63,977 bases of DNA from Gracilibacillus oryzae (GTDB lineage: Bacteria; Bacillota; Bacilli; Bacillales; Amphibacillaceae), in NCBI RefSeq assembly GCF_009498735.1, contig NZ_ML762425.1, positions 377,409-441,385 on the forward strand. The letters are read 5' to 3'. The position numbers and the translations under genes were made by a program. Of this stretch, positions 53,734 through 63,066 are shown piece after piece; positions within the stretch are counted from its first letter, which is position 1; each line of letters starts with the position of its first letter. Under the pieces are notes generated by a model that had not been told where the DNA came from, did not search any database, and was given only the letters and a program-made list of their open reading frames with translations.

Positions 53734-54772
53734 AATCAGAATACCTGTCGACTAAAATGGAGGCAATATCTTCAATTTCCGTAGTTCTATTTCTAGTCAT
53801 CAAGTGATCCACTACATCTTTTGGAGATTTTTGCTCAAATATGACTTCGTATATTGCTCTTGTAATTGGCATGTCCACATTCAGCTTATGTGATAATTGA
53901 AATACAGCTTCGGTTGTTCGTACTCCTTCCACTGCCATGCCCATTTGGTCTAGTACATCACTTAGACTTTGTCCTTTGCCAAATAAATTTCCTGCCCGCC
54001 AATTCCGGCTGTGAACACTTGTACATGTAACAATTAAATCGCCAACACCTGATAAGCCAATAAAAGTTAAAGGGTTAGCACCCAAAACTGTGGCAAGCCT
54101 TGATATTTCTGCCAGCCCCCTTGTAATCAGAGCTGCTTTAGCATTATCGCCATATCCTAAACCATCAGATATACCTGCACCTAATGCGATGATATTTTTT
54201 AATGCGCCACCTAACTCTACACCAACTATATCCTGGCTGGTATACACCCGGAAGTACTCATTAATGAACAAATCCTGGGTATATTTTGCAGCAGATGCAC
54301 TTACAGAAGCAGCTGTTACCGTTGTCGGGTGTTTTAAACTTACTTCTTCCGCATGACTAGGGCCAGACAGTGCGACGATGCCGCTATAGTCCATACCTTT
54401 TAATTCTTCTTGTATCATTTCTGATATTCGGCAATGTGAAACAGGCTCTATGCCTTTGGAACCATGAACAATGACCATATGTTTTTTTATATATGGTAGT
54501 GCTTTCTTACACGTTTCCCGAATAGCTTTAGATGGTACAACAAGAATAACTGATTCTGCATTATTCATCGCCTCTTCCAAGTCACTGACGATATTCAAAT
54601 TAGACGGAAGTGAAATGCCTGGTAAATATTTTTCATTCATTCCAGAAGTTTGCATCATTTTTTTCTGCTCGTCATTATGTGTCCATAAGCGCACATCATG
54701 ATTATTGTCACATAACACCATTGCCAGTGCCGTGCCCCAGCTTCCTGCACCTAATACCGCAATATTCCCCAC
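53732..54772 (-). CDS. gpsA: Glycerol-3-phosphate dehydrogenase [NAD(P)+]
   Basis: Makes sn-glycerol-3-phosphate for membrane lipids from DHAP. The 346-residue protein has the NAD(P) loop IAVLGAGSWGTALAMVLCDN (residues 4-23) and SGPSHAEEV. The active-site GGALKNIIALGAGISDGLGY (about 191-210) holds the catalytic Lys, and NAKAALITRG follows. It lies downstream of der by 12 nt, as in B. subtilis, and pairs functionally with plsC at 59615. Confidence 0.96.
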   Translation of the reverse strand: MGNIAVLGAGSWGTALAMVLCDNNHDVRLWTHNDEQKKMMQTSGMNEKYLPGISLPSNLNIVSDLEEAMNNAESVILVVPSKAIRETCKKALPYIKKHMVIVHGSKGIEPVSHCRISEMIQEELKGMDYSGIVALSGPSHAEEVSLKHPTTVTAASVSASAAKYTQDLFINEYFRVYTSQDIVGVELGGALKNIIALGAGISDGLGYGDNAKAALITRGLAEISRLATVLGANPLTFIGLSGVGDLIVTCTSVHSRNWRAGNLFGKGQSLSDVLDQMGMAVEGVRTTEAVFQLSHKLNVDMPITRAIYEVIFEQKSPKDVVDHLMTRNRTTEIEDIASILVDRYSD

Positions 54773-54784
54773 AATGAATCACCT

Positions 54785-56095
54785 CTAATTTCGTCTTCTT
54801 GCATAAATTTTAATAGGGGTTCCTTCAAAGCCAAATGCTTCTCTTATTTTATTCTCTAAAAACCGCTCATAGGAGAAATGCATTAATTCTGGATCATTTA
54901 CAAATACAACAAAGGTTGGAGGCTTTACAGCCACTTGGGTTGCATAAAGAACTTTCAACCGTTTTCCGTTTCTTGTCGGTGTTGGATTAATTGCTAATGC
55001 ATCCATAATGACATCATTTAATACATTCGTCTCCACACGTTTTGTATGATTTTCACTAGCTTCCATTACTTTAGGCAGAAGGGTATGAATTCTCTTTTTT
55101 GTCTTTGCGGATAAATAAACAATCGGGGCATAATCTAAAAATAAAAAATGGGCCCGGATATTTTCTTCAAACTCTTTAATGGCATGATCATGCTGAGAAA
55201 TCGTATCCCATTTATTCACTACTATAACGACAGCTTTCCCCGCTTCATGTGCATAACCGGCAATTTTTTTGTCCTGTTCAATTATACCAGTCTCCGCATC
55301 AATTAATGTTAAGACAACATCTGATCGCTCAATTGCCTTTAATGCTCTCAGGATACTGTATTTTTCAGTAGTTTCATAGATTTTTCCTCTTTTTCTCATT
55401 CCTGCTGTATCAATAATAACGAAATTTTGATCATCTTTTGTAAAAGTGGTATCAATTGCATCCCTGGTCGTTCCGGCTATATCACTGACAATTACTCTCT
55501 CTTCATTTAACATGGCATTCACCAATGAAGATTTACCTACATTCGGTCTTCCAATTAAACTAAAGTGGATTACATCGTCATCGACTGGTACCTCTTCACG
55601 CTCCGGAAATAATTCTAATACACGGTCCAATAAGTCTCCCAGCCCTAGACCATGTGTTCCAGAGATAGGGAATGGCTCACCGAATCCTAAAGCATAAAAT
55701 TCATAAATCTGTTCTCTCATTTCCGGATTATCAATTTTGTTTACAGCTAGTACAATTGGCTTGTTTGATTTATACAGCATTTTGGCTACTTCTTCATCAG
55801 CAGCTGTAATTCCCTCACGGCCATTTACTAAAAAGATAATAACATCAGCTTCCTGAATCGCTACTTCTGCTTGTTCTCTCATTTGAATCAGTAACGGCTC
55901 ATCACCAATTTCTATTCCACCTGTATCTATTAAACGAAATGTATTATTTAACCATTCCGCTTTCGCATAAATTCGGTCTCTGGTTACTCCAGGTATGTCT
56001 TCCACAATAGATATCCTTTCACCAACTAATCGATTAAATATAGTTGATTTACCTACATTAGGCCTTCCTACAATTGCTACAACTGATTTTCTCAT
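54785..56095 (-). CDS. der: Ribosome-assembly GTPase Der (EngA)
   Basis: An essential GTPase with two tandem G domains, acting in 50S assembly. The 436-residue protein has two P-loops, [12 protein letters not shown] (about 9-20) and [12 protein letters not shown] (about 182-193). G2/G3 are seen as DTGGIEIG and DTAGMRKRG, and the NKID and NKWD G4 motifs are present. A C-terminal KH-like domain spans about 355-436. ATG 56095 precedes gpsA. Confidence 0.97.
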   Translation of the reverse strand: MRKSVVAIVGRPNVGKSTIFNRLVGERISIVEDIPGVTRDRIYAKAEWLNNTFRLIDTGGIEIGDEPLLIQMREQAEVAIQEADVIIFLVNGREGITAADEEVAKMLYKSNKPIVLAVNKIDNPEMREQIYEFYALGFGEPFPISGTHGLGLGDLLDRVLELFPEREEVPVDDDVIHFSLIGRPNVGKSSLVNAMLNEERVIVSDIAGTTRDAIDTTFTKDDQNFVIIDTAGMRKRGKIYETTEKYSILRALKAIERSDVVLTLIDAETGIIEQDKKIAGYAHEAGKAVVIVVNKWDTISQHDHAIKEFEENIRAHFLFLDYAPIVYLSAKTKKRIHTLLPKVMEASENHTKRVETNVLNDVIMDALAINPTPTRNGKRLKVLYATQVAVKPPTFVVFVNDPELMHFSYERFLENKIREAFGFEGTPIKIYARRRN

Positions 56096-56138
56096 GAAGG
56101 CACATCCTTCCTTTATAAATTTCTCTCTATAAGAAGAT

Positions 56139-56280
56139 GTTCAAAAAGTCACCAAATGATAAGTGGCGAATCTCTTCGTTGGTTTGCGAGTCCGCTTCTC
56201 ACGTATTCAGACCATACGTTCCGAGGCTCCTCACTAAACCGCCTCGACCTTCTTGCTTCTAATTTGCCGACTTTTTGAAC
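56139..56280. repeat. Inverted-repeat element (MITE-like), 142 nt
   Basis: GTTCAAAAAGTC (56139-56150) is exactly inverted as GACTTTTTGAAC (56269-56280). Imperfect extension is seen (GTCACCAAATGATAAG versus GTCGGCAAATTAGAAG). The interior has GC-rich blocks such as CCGAGGCTCC and CCGCCTCGACC. No ORF is present. It fills the gap between der and ypzH. Confidence 0.7.
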
Positions 56281-56416
56281 ACGCACTATAAAAGCTTGCT
56301 CTTATATCGCTTTAATTAAAGTACCATAAACCATTGAATAAAAACAAGTTTCAGTTAAGATAGACGTTTTAAATAAAATTGTCAGGATAAAAACTGCTTC
56401 CCAGAGATCATTAGTG
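56281..56416. other. Intergenic remainder between the inverted repeat and ypzH
   Basis: The rest of the 321-nt gap between der and ypzH (56096-56416) is AT-rich. It contains no ORF or hairpin with a T-run that I would call. The ypzH transcript end is not visible. Confidence 0.4.
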
Positions 56417-56602
56417 TTAGTGTTTAACAATTATATATAGCTCATCACTTAGTGCATGACTTATCCCATCTAATATTGCTTCTAAATTGGCAGCTACTTT
56501 CTCCATCTCTTCTTTCGTTTCACAGATAAAGATAGAAGAACCTGCAGTCACCTTCTTTGCATTTGTAGTAATTGTTGCAAGAATTGCTTTTTCTAATTGC
56601 AT
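56417..56602 (-). CDS. ypzH: Capping-complex subunit for YIEGIA (YpzH-like)
   Basis: A 61-residue soluble alpha/beta protein, MQLEKAILATITTNAKKVTA, with a Cys in IFICETKEE and a DELYIIVKH end. It fits the small partner of YIEGIA membrane proteins found next to them in Bacilli. It overlaps the seaA stop by 1 nt, so translation is probably coupled. The family assignment is moderately certain. Confidence 0.72.
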   Translation of the reverse strand: MQLEKAILATITTNAKKVTAGSSIFICETKEEMEKVAANLEAILDGISHALSDELYIIVKH

Positions 56603-57501
56603 CAGGAACCCTCCTTATTACTTGCTTTGGATTCTGAGGGCATTCGAATAGCATTTTCTAATACTGGAACAGCACTGATAACTTTCATCGCTTTTTCCAC
56701 ATTCTTATCTTGAGGCAGAATGAAAACCCCAATCCTTCCGTCATCTAAATCTCGCTTGATCAATGGTACTAATGCTGGTGTTCCTGAATCCCTGAATACA
56801 CCAAGTGAAACAGATACATCATGTAAAATAGCTTGTCGTTGCCCTAAATTAGCAATGGTTGACCTGACATCGAATGATTTGGGTGTTAAAATAAACCCCA
56901 TTCCATATTTCAGGATTTCTTCTTGTCTTGCAGGCAAACCGATATTCATAATATAAATATTATCAACATAAAGTCCAGCTCCATCGAAGGACACTTCTGA
57001 ATGTTCTATATCCACAATATCCCCTAATGTAGAACCACTCATCAATTTGTTTACAATGAAATATGCAATTATCGCCACAACTATAGCAATATAAAGATTC
57101 CAGACCAAATAGGACAATGTGGTAATGAGAGATGTAAAGATAACTAAGTAATTTCTGCTTTCAAATGCTATGGCAACACCTTCAATATAGGTTTTCCCGC
57201 GCGGAACTAATTCATAACCATCCATTTCGGTAAGTGTATTCCTTTCCATATTTCTCACTTCCCGAAACTGGGAAGCCGCAATGGTTAAAAACGTAATAGC
57301 AGTGAATTCTTTTTCCATAATTGCAGGAACAGCTACGGATCCGAGTCCTGCGGCAATAAATCCTAAAGCCAGGTGAATTATCTTGCCATGCAGGTATGTA
57401 GGATATTGGCGATAATCTGTTTTTAGCATAATAATACGAGCAAGTGTACCGACAATTACACCAAATAATATGGGGTATGTATATTCATTCAATAAGTCCA
57501 C
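56602..57501 (-). CDS. seaA: YIEGIA membrane protein, spore envelope assembly (SeaA/YphB)
   Basis: A 299-residue integral membrane protein with about six hydrophobic segments. The family name motif is seen as KTYIEGVAIAFESRNYLVIF (about residues 103-122). A C-terminal cytoplasmic domain (from about 180) shows GLPARQEEILKYGMGFILTP. In B. subtilis SeaA acts in spore envelope assembly. It lies between yphA (13-nt overlap) and ypzH (1-nt overlap), an intact three-gene unit. Confidence 0.85.
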   Translation of the reverse strand: MDLLNEYTYPILFGVIVGTLARIIMLKTDYRQYPTYLHGKIIHLALGFIAAGLGSVAVPAIMEKEFTAITFLTIAASQFREVRNMERNTLTEMDGYELVPRGKTYIEGVAIAFESRNYLVIFTSLITTLSYLVWNLYIAIVVAIIAYFIVNKLMSGSTLGDIVDIEHSEVSFDGAGLYVDNIYIMNIGLPARQEEILKYGMGFILTPKSFDVRSTIANLGQRQAILHDVSVSLGVFRDSGTPALVPLIKRDLDDGRIGVFILPQDKNVEKAMKVISAVPVLENAIRMPSESKASNKEGS

Positions 57502-58088
57502 CTCTTTTTTGACTCAATTCCTTGTATTACCAATTCCATTCTTTTTAATAGTAATAACCAAATGTTTATTAGACACAACAACAGTAAGACACTACAGAAA
57601 AGAATGTAATAATCATGATAATTGATCGTAAATTCCAATGAATAGCTCCAGCATATTAACGTATATAAAACTTGTCCAAATGCTAAACTTGTGATCCAGA
57701 TCAATATTCTCTGGTGGAAATCTCTCTCAAAAATCTGCAATACAATAGTAGCGACAATAATACCAATTAACATAAAATAGGGATAACTTAATATGGGATT
57801 TGTTATATACCAGACAAAATAAATAACATATAAATAAGCAAATAGTAAGGTATAAAGATATTTCTTCATTGGCATCGACAGCATCATTAATAGACCAAAA
57901 CTATAAAAAACAAGAAGAATTACACCACTATTTAAAGTGATTTCTCCAATCACTGTTGTATAAGGCACACAAATAATAAGGAGTAAAATCCCTAAACTGT
58001 AAACTGTCCGTAATTTTGTTTTATTGAAAAAAAAGGTCGTTAGACACCAAAGCAGCCACAAAATATAAATATAAATAAACTCTTCCAT
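57489..58088 (-). CDS. yphA: YphA family membrane protein
   Basis: A 199-residue polytopic membrane protein with about six to seven transmembrane helices (first at about residues 2-22). A frame start at 58145 is possible, but ATG 58088 (MEEFIYIYIL) has AAGGGTGATATGG and gives exactly 199 residues, the B. subtilis YphA size. The function is unknown. Its end overlaps seaA by 13 nt. Confidence 0.82.
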   Translation of the reverse strand: MEEFIYIYILWLLWCLTTFFFNKTKLRTVYSLGILLLIICVPYTTVIGEITLNSGVILLVFYSFGLLMMLSMPMKKYLYTLLFAYLYVIYFVWYITNPILSYPYFMLIGIIVATIVLQIFERDFHQRILIWITSLAFGQVLYTLICWSYSLEFTINYHDYYILFCSVLLLLCLINIWLLLLKRMELVIQGIESKKRWTY

Positions 58089-58154
58089 CCATATCACCCT
58101 TAACATTATCGTCAGTTTAGCTATTTTTATACGGTAAGATTGCAAGAAATTATA

Positions 58155-58334
58155 TTAGGGTATACGCATAATGGTATTCGAGGATAATAAAACACGAATA
58201 TAATCCGCCAGATCCCATCCTTTTTTCTTAGGATGCAGCATATCACAGGTAATACCAGGCAGAAACTGAAACATCCCCGCCAGGCTATTTCTCCATGTTT
58301 GAAGCAAAAAAATCATTTCTGTATTTCTAAGTCC
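58155..58334 (-). other. Unassigned region after the ypfD terminator with a weak small ORF
   Basis: In B. subtilis fni (isopentenyl diphosphate isomerase) lies here. Instead there is about 250 nt with one possible frame of about 53 codons (from ATG near 58316, MIFLLQTWRN) without a ribosome site or recognised domain. It may be a degraded gene. Confidence 0.3.
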
Positions 58335-58367
58335 AAAAAAAAAGCACGCCACTTAAAGTAGCGTACT
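58335..58367 (-). terminator. Terminator of ypfD
   Basis: On the minus strand, AGTACGCTACTTTAAGTGGCGTGCT is an 11-position stem with G-T pairs, followed by a T9 run. It lies just after the ypfD stop. Confidence 0.9.
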
Positions 58368-58373
58368 CGTTTT

Positions 58374-59516
58374 TTATCTCTTATATTTATCCAGTTTGTC
58401 ACCAATCATATCACCTAATTGGAAACCTGACTGGTCATCATCCGTTTCATATTGCTTAATCTCTTGATTGTTTTTCTCTTCCTCGATGTCTTTAATACTT
58501 AAAGATATACGTTTCTCAGATTCGTTTACTTCGAGAACTTTCACATCAACTTGCTGGCCTACTTCTAATACCTCTGCAGGCGTTCCGATATGCTGTGTAG
58601 AAATTTGGGAAATATGGACAAGTCCCTCTACACCTGGCAGCACTTCTACAAATGCACCAAAATTAACAAGACGCTTCACTGTTCCACTGACAACATCATT
58701 TACTGAAATCTTTTCAGCGATATTATCCCATGGTCCGGGCAGTGTAGCCTTATGAGAGAGAGAAATTCTTTCTTTTTCTTTATCAACAGATAGCACTTTC
58801 ACTCGAATACTATCACCTTCAGCAACTACGTCTGAAGCTTTCTCAACATGTGTATGAGATAATTGAGAGATATGTACTAATCCATCAATACCGCCAATAT
58901 CAACAAAAACTCCGAAATCTGTAATACGCTGTACTGTACCATCGATTTCTTGTCCTTCTTCAAGGCTTTCAAGCAGATCTGCTTTTTTAGTTTTTGCATC
59001 TTCTTCTAACACTGCTCTGTGTGATAAAATAATACGGTTTTGTTCTTTATCTAATTCAACGATTTTTAACGTAATTGACTTATCTTGATAGTCAGCAAAA
59101 TCTTCTACAAAATGGGTCTCAACTAAAGATGCAGGAATAAAACCTCTTAATCCAACATCAACTACTAATCCGCCTTTTACCACATCTTTTACCACTGCTT
59201 CAATTGTTTCATTTGCTTCAAATTTTTGTTGCAGATCTTCCCAAGCTTTTTCAGCAACGACAGCTTTTTTAGAGAGAACGATTTCTTCGTCTTCCACTTT
59301 CTTAATCTGTAATTCCAGTTCGTCGCCTTCACTTACCACATCACTAGCAGTTTCAATACGAAGTGCAGATAATTCACTGATTGGTACAATTCCTTCTACC
59401 TTGTATCCAATATCTACTAGAACGTGTTTCTCCTCTACCTTGACTACTTTTCCTTTGACAATATCGCCAACGGAAAGCTCCTTAATTTCGGAAATTTCTT
59501 GGTTCATTTCATCCAT
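58374..59516 (-). CDS. ypfD: S1 RNA-binding domain protein (YpfD, 30S protein S1 homologue)
   Basis: A 380-residue protein with four S1 OB-fold repeats (about residues 13-83, 101-168, 186-256 and 272-342). Conserved GKVVKVEEKHVLVDIGYKVEG, GVFVDIGGIDGLVHISQLS and GAFVEVLPGVEGLVHISQIS mark the repeats. It binds mRNA and is related to ribosomal S1, but low-GC S1 homologues are not essential. A frame to 59582 is possible; GAAGGAGGTCTTTGTC sets ATG 59516, giving the B. subtilis YpfD size. Confidence 0.93.
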   Translation of the reverse strand: MDEMNQEISEIKELSVGDIVKGKVVKVEEKHVLVDIGYKVEGIVPISELSALRIETASDVVSEGDELELQIKKVEDEEIVLSKKAVVAEKAWEDLQQKFEANETIEAVVKDVVKGGLVVDVGLRGFIPASLVETHFVEDFADYQDKSITLKIVELDKEQNRIILSHRAVLEEDAKTKKADLLESLEEGQEIDGTVQRITDFGVFVDIGGIDGLVHISQLSHTHVEKASDVVAEGDSIRVKVLSVDKEKERISLSHKATLPGPWDNIAEKISVNDVVSGTVKRLVNFGAFVEVLPGVEGLVHISQISTQHIGTPAEVLEVGQQVDVKVLEVNESEKRISLSIKDIEEEKNNQEIKQYETDDDQSGFQLGDMIGDKLDKYKR

Positions 59517-59614
59517 GACAAAGACCTCCTTCAAATTACAACACAAAAAACATAAAATGTGCTTTTTTCTAACTTCTAACATTTGGACTAATTTGTCAAG
59601 TTATATAGACGAAA

Positions 59615-60193
59615 TTAGTTATTTTCTTTTAATTTTCTTATCTCTTCCATTATAACATCAGTTACTTCCTGAGCGGAAGCTTTTCTCTCTTTTAAATTTT
59701 TCATTTCAACAGGTTTGCCATATGAAACAATCAGTGGCTGTTTCTTACTGTAATCCCCGATGATTGCACATGGGACTATGACAGCATCTGATCTTAATGC
59801 AAAGAAGCCCGCACCAGCAAGACCCTTTTTTAATTCACCTGTTTTACTTCTCGTACCTTCAGGAAACAATCCTAATACATTTCCCTCTTTCAAAACATCT
59901 AATCCTTTTCTCAAAGCATTACGATCTTTCATTCCTCTTTTTATCGGAAAAGCGTGTACATTTTTTAAAATAAATCCAAACAACGGTTTTTCAAACAGCT
60001 CTTCTTTTGCCATAAAATGAATATCCCGTGAGCATGTCATTCCGACGATTGGAGGATCAAAATTAGAAATATGATTTGAACAAATAATAACAGGACCTGT
60101 CTTTGGAATATTATCTAATCCTACCGTTTTTACGTTGTATTTTGGTTTCAGCCAAATTTTCATTAAAAATTTACCAAATTTATATAAATTCAT
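59615..60193 (-). CDS. plsC: 1-acyl-sn-glycerol-3-phosphate acyltransferase
   Basis: Acylates lysophosphatidate to phosphatidate. The 192-residue peripheral membrane enzyme shows the catalytic HX4D box in SNHISNFDPPIV (about residues 38-49) and the substrate-binding block LGLFPEGTRSKTGEL (about 107-121). KRGMKDRNALRKGLDVLKEG is the conserved middle. It is 3 nt downstream of cmk on the same strand, a conserved pair in Bacilli. It works with gpsA for phospholipid synthesis. Confidence 0.94.
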   Translation of the reverse strand: MNLYKFGKFLMKIWLKPKYNVKTVGLDNIPKTGPVIICSNHISNFDPPIVGMTCSRDIHFMAKEELFEKPLFGFILKNVHAFPIKRGMKDRNALRKGLDVLKEGNVLGLFPEGTRSKTGELKKGLAGAGFFALRSDAVIVPCAIIGDYSKKQPLIVSYGKPVEMKNLKERKASAQEVTDVIMEEIRKLKENN

Positions 60194-60196
60194 TCA

Positions 60197-60856
60197 TTAC
60201 ACCTCTTGATCCACAATTGATAGAATTCTTTGCAGGACACCTTCAATCGAAAGTGATGTTGTATCTATTTCAATAGCATCATCTGCTTTTTTCAATGGGG
60301 AAGATGCTCTTTCCGAATCCATTCGATCTCTATTTTCGATTTCCTTTTTTAATTTCTCTAAATCGGTCGGAATTCCTTTTTTCCTATTTTCGTCATGACG
60401 TCTAGTCGCTCTTTCTTCAACACTGGCTATAAGAAAAATCTTAACTTCTGCATCTGGAATAACTCTTGTTCCGATATCTCTTCCATCCATTACTACTCCT
60501 CTGTCAGCAGCTAAGTTCTGCTGGCGTTTTACCATCTCATCACGAACAGCAGGAATGGAGGCAATTTTAGAAACATGATTTGTAACATCATTTGCTCGAA
60601 TTTCTTCTGTTATATTCTGTTTATTGATAAACACCTCAAAGTTTTGATTCAGTTCAATGTCCAGATCGTTTAGTAATGAAACAATTTTCCCTTCATCATG
60701 AAAATCGATTTGTTCACGAATTACTTGAAGTGTTAAGGAACGATACATTGCTCCTGTATCAATATAGATATAGTTTAACTTTTGAGCAACCAGCTTTGCT
60801 ATTGTACTTTTACCTGCTGCAGCTGGTCCATCTATCGCAATTGCAATTTTTTTCAT
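60197..60856 (-). CDS. cmk: Cytidylate kinase
   Basis: Phosphorylates CMP and dCMP. The 219-residue protein has the P-loop [15 protein letters not shown] (about residues 7-21) and [30 protein letters not shown] (about 148-167) carries the CMP-binding Asp and Arg. The C-terminal [15 protein letters not shown] is typical. Placed between ypfA and plsC as in B. subtilis. Confidence 0.96.
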   Translation of the reverse strand: MKKIAIAIDGPAAAGKSTIAKLVAQKLNYIYIDTGAMYRSLTLQVIREQIDFHDEGKIVSLLNDLDIELNQNFEVFINKQNITEEIRANDVTNHVSKIASIPAVRDEMVKRQQNLAADRGVVMDGRDIGTRVIPDAEVKIFLIASVEERATRRHDENRKKGIPTDLEKLKKEIENRDRMDSERASSPLKKADDAIEIDTTSLSIEGVLQRILSIVDQEV

Positions 60857-60887
60857 TGTGTGAATACCTCTTTCTTTTTTACTGCAT

Positions 60888-61544
60888 TTAACTCATTTCT
60901 TTTCTTTTCATCTTCAACTGATTCAAATAGCAAAATCGAACAATTTTTTGCTGATGTTGTATAGAAATATCTGTAAATTTAACCGAAAGTACCCCTTTTG
61001 TTTCTATCTCGATAAACCGGACAACTTTGCCCTCGATATGTAAATACTCTATTGTATTATCAATTGGCATAACTAACATCATATCAAGTACATCATTTTC
61101 ATTTAATTTTTGTGAAGGATCCAGATAGACTGATAAACCTCCACCACTTATATCCTTCGTCACTGTTGTAATGGGGGGGAATTGTTCAAGTGGGCTCCTT
61201 AGAGAAATATCCAACATAGAATCCACTCTGACAAACTCTCTTCTTTGAATTTTTTTTACACTTTTTTTATCAAAGGTTAAAATAATGCCTGGAACATGAT
61301 CTAACCTTCTTCCTGTTACTTTGGACTGAAAAACAAAAACAGAATTATTTTGAATATAACTGACTTTGAGCACCATTCCTTCAGTAAGGAACGTTGTTTT
61401 ATCTGTCAGTTCATTAATTGGTAAATCAATGATTATCTTATCTTGCGTTGTCTCTATTACTCTACACCGGTAAGTTACAGTAATGTCTTGATCACTATTA
61501 CTATTTACTTCTTCAAGTTGTAAAAATGTGCCTATTTTTATCAA
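60888..61544 (-). CDS. motI: PilZ c-di-GMP receptor and flagellar brake (MotI/YpfA)
   Basis: A 218-residue protein with an N-terminal YcgR-like domain (about 1-95) and a C-terminal PilZ domain. The c-di-GMP motifs are intact: RREFVRV (RxxxR; about residues 101-107) and [11 protein letters not shown] (DxSxxG; about 132-142). In B. subtilis MotI binds MotA in the c-di-GMP state and declutches the motor. It precedes cmk by 31 nt. Motility is also implied by cheR. Confidence 0.9.
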   Translation of the reverse strand: MIKIGTFLQLEEVNSNSDQDITVTYRCRVIETTQDKIIIDLPINELTDKTTFLTEGMVLKVSYIQNNSVFVFQSKVTGRRLDHVPGIILTFDKKSVKKIQRREFVRVDSMLDISLRSPLEQFPPITTVTKDISGGGLSVYLDPSQKLNENDVLDMMLVMPIDNTIEYLHIEGKVVRFIEIETKGVLSVKFTDISIQHQQKIVRFCYLNQLKMKRKEMS

Positions 61545-61646
61545 TTTTCATCCTCTTCCTAGTATCCATTTTCTATATATACAGAGATTTTATGTAAGCA
61601 ATTTGCAACACTAGTTTCTTTTTTACTATATTATCACAAATTAAAA

Positions 61647-61680
61647 AAAGCAAGAAGGAATAAAACCTCTCTTCTTGCTT
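61647..61680 (-). terminator. Terminator of sleB-ypeB
   Basis: On the minus strand, AAGCAAGAAGAGAGG...CCTTCTTGCTTTTTTT is a stem of about 12 pairs with a T7 run, about 37 nt after the ypeB stop. Confidence 0.9.
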
Positions 61681-61716
61681 TTCTTGTTCAGCTTGGAATT
61701 TCAAAAACTGTAACTT

Positions 61717-63051
61717 CTAATATTTTATTTCTGCTTGCTTTAATTTTTCCACTCGTTCTTCCTTGCCTGATTCTGCATTAATGAATATTTTATATGTGTC
61801 ATTACCCATTGTACCTAAAAACACAAATGATAACACTTCTTCACCAAGGTCATCCTCAATAACAGCCAGATGATAATCCTGGATGTTTAGATTTGGATTC
61901 ACTTTTGACCTGGCTTCTTCTTCAGAAACTTTCGGCTCATTAATCGTCCGGTCATGATGGTTTTCCAAATAATCTTTTGCTACAAATCCAAGAATATCTC
62001 CGTCATCCAAGGCGACTTTTACTTGTATGGTGTCAGGATAAATCCATACATTGTTTTGGTCAGGGACAAAATGAAATACCCCTACGTTAGCATACTGATT
62101 GCTTTGAATTAACGCCAGATTACCAAATTCCTCTTTTTCAGCTAAATATTCTTTTGCTTTATTTGCAGCTTCATATAAACTAATGTTCGCTTCATTTACT
62201 TCCCGATTGATCATCAACGTTACTGGATAGCCTCCGTTTTGCGTTATATCAGCATAACCAGAACGTTTTTCATCATGAAAGGAGGCGCTGATCATCGGAA
62301 TGCTTGCTCCGTCACCAGTTGTCGTGACAGTGATCTCTTCATTTTTATCTAAATTAAACAGATTTCTCATTTTTTCTTTTGCTTCATTTTTAGAAATCTT
62401 CTCGTTTCCAAGCATTGAAAAGCCATCTTTTTTACTGGAAGTTCCCATTAAACTTGAATTAATCTTACTCTCTGAATATCCTTCTACCGTTTTTTCCACG
62501 GTTTTAAATCCATCAATAATCGTGTTATCAGCCTGTTCGTCATTATTAACTAAAGCTAACTGTACGTCCATCCATCTTAAGTTATCATTTAACACCATAT
62601 TCTGGACCTTTCTTAATTCTGTCTCAATTTCCCCGGACATTTTATATAATGTCTCGAATGTGGCCAGTTCTTCCTCAGATAATGGGTCTTTTTCTAAATC
62701 TCTTACAGCAGTTCGATAACTAAAATCTCCTATTTGTGAAAGAAACTCTTCTGTTTTATTAAATGGCAGTAAAGTTAATGGCAATTGACCGACATCACTA
62801 TGTGCCATTGAAGTAATCCGCCAAATTTCAGCTAACTGTGGGGATAATTGTTCCCTGCTGTTCATTGCTAATGAAGATCCTATTTTGTCATGCAATAAAT
62901 CCATATAATAAGTTAAATCATGAAAGGAACGTTGGTATTCATTTTCTGCTTGAATTAATATTGCATTCTTTTCCTGATGCTCTTGGTAACCCCATACCGA
63001 TACGCCAACAACGGTAAGACTTAAAAGTGTTATTACTATCCATCGAAACAT
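61717..63051 (-). CDS. ypeB: Germination protein YpeB
   Basis: YpeB stabilises the cortex lytic enzyme SleB in the dormant spore. The 444-residue protein has an N-terminal membrane anchor (MFRWIVITLLSLTVVGVSVW), a helical N-terminal region (about 25-200) and three PepSY/YPEB domains (about 215-440, with EEITVTTTGDGAS and DGDILGFVAKDYLENHH). The GTG at 63057 overlaps GGAGGT; ATG 63051 is the preferred start. It follows sleB by 15 nt in the sleB-ypeB operon. Confidence 0.94.
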   Translation of the reverse strand: MFRWIVITLLSLTVVGVSVWGYQEHQEKNAILIQAENEYQRSFHDLTYYMDLLHDKIGSSLAMNSREQLSPQLAEIWRITSMAHSDVGQLPLTLLPFNKTEEFLSQIGDFSYRTAVRDLEKDPLSEEELATFETLYKMSGEIETELRKVQNMVLNDNLRWMDVQLALVNNDEQADNTIIDGFKTVEKTVEGYSESKINSSLMGTSSKKDGFSMLGNEKISKNEAKEKMRNLFNLDKNEEITVTTTGDGASIPMISASFHDEKRSGYADITQNGGYPVTLMINREVNEANISLYEAANKAKEYLAEKEEFGNLALIQSNQYANVGVFHFVPDQNNVWIYPDTIQVKVALDDGDILGFVAKDYLENHHDRTINEPKVSEEEARSKVNPNLNIQDYHLAVIEDDLGEEVLSFVFLGTMGNDTYKIFINAESGKEERVEKLKQAEIKY

Positions 63052-63066
63052 GCACACACCTCCACT

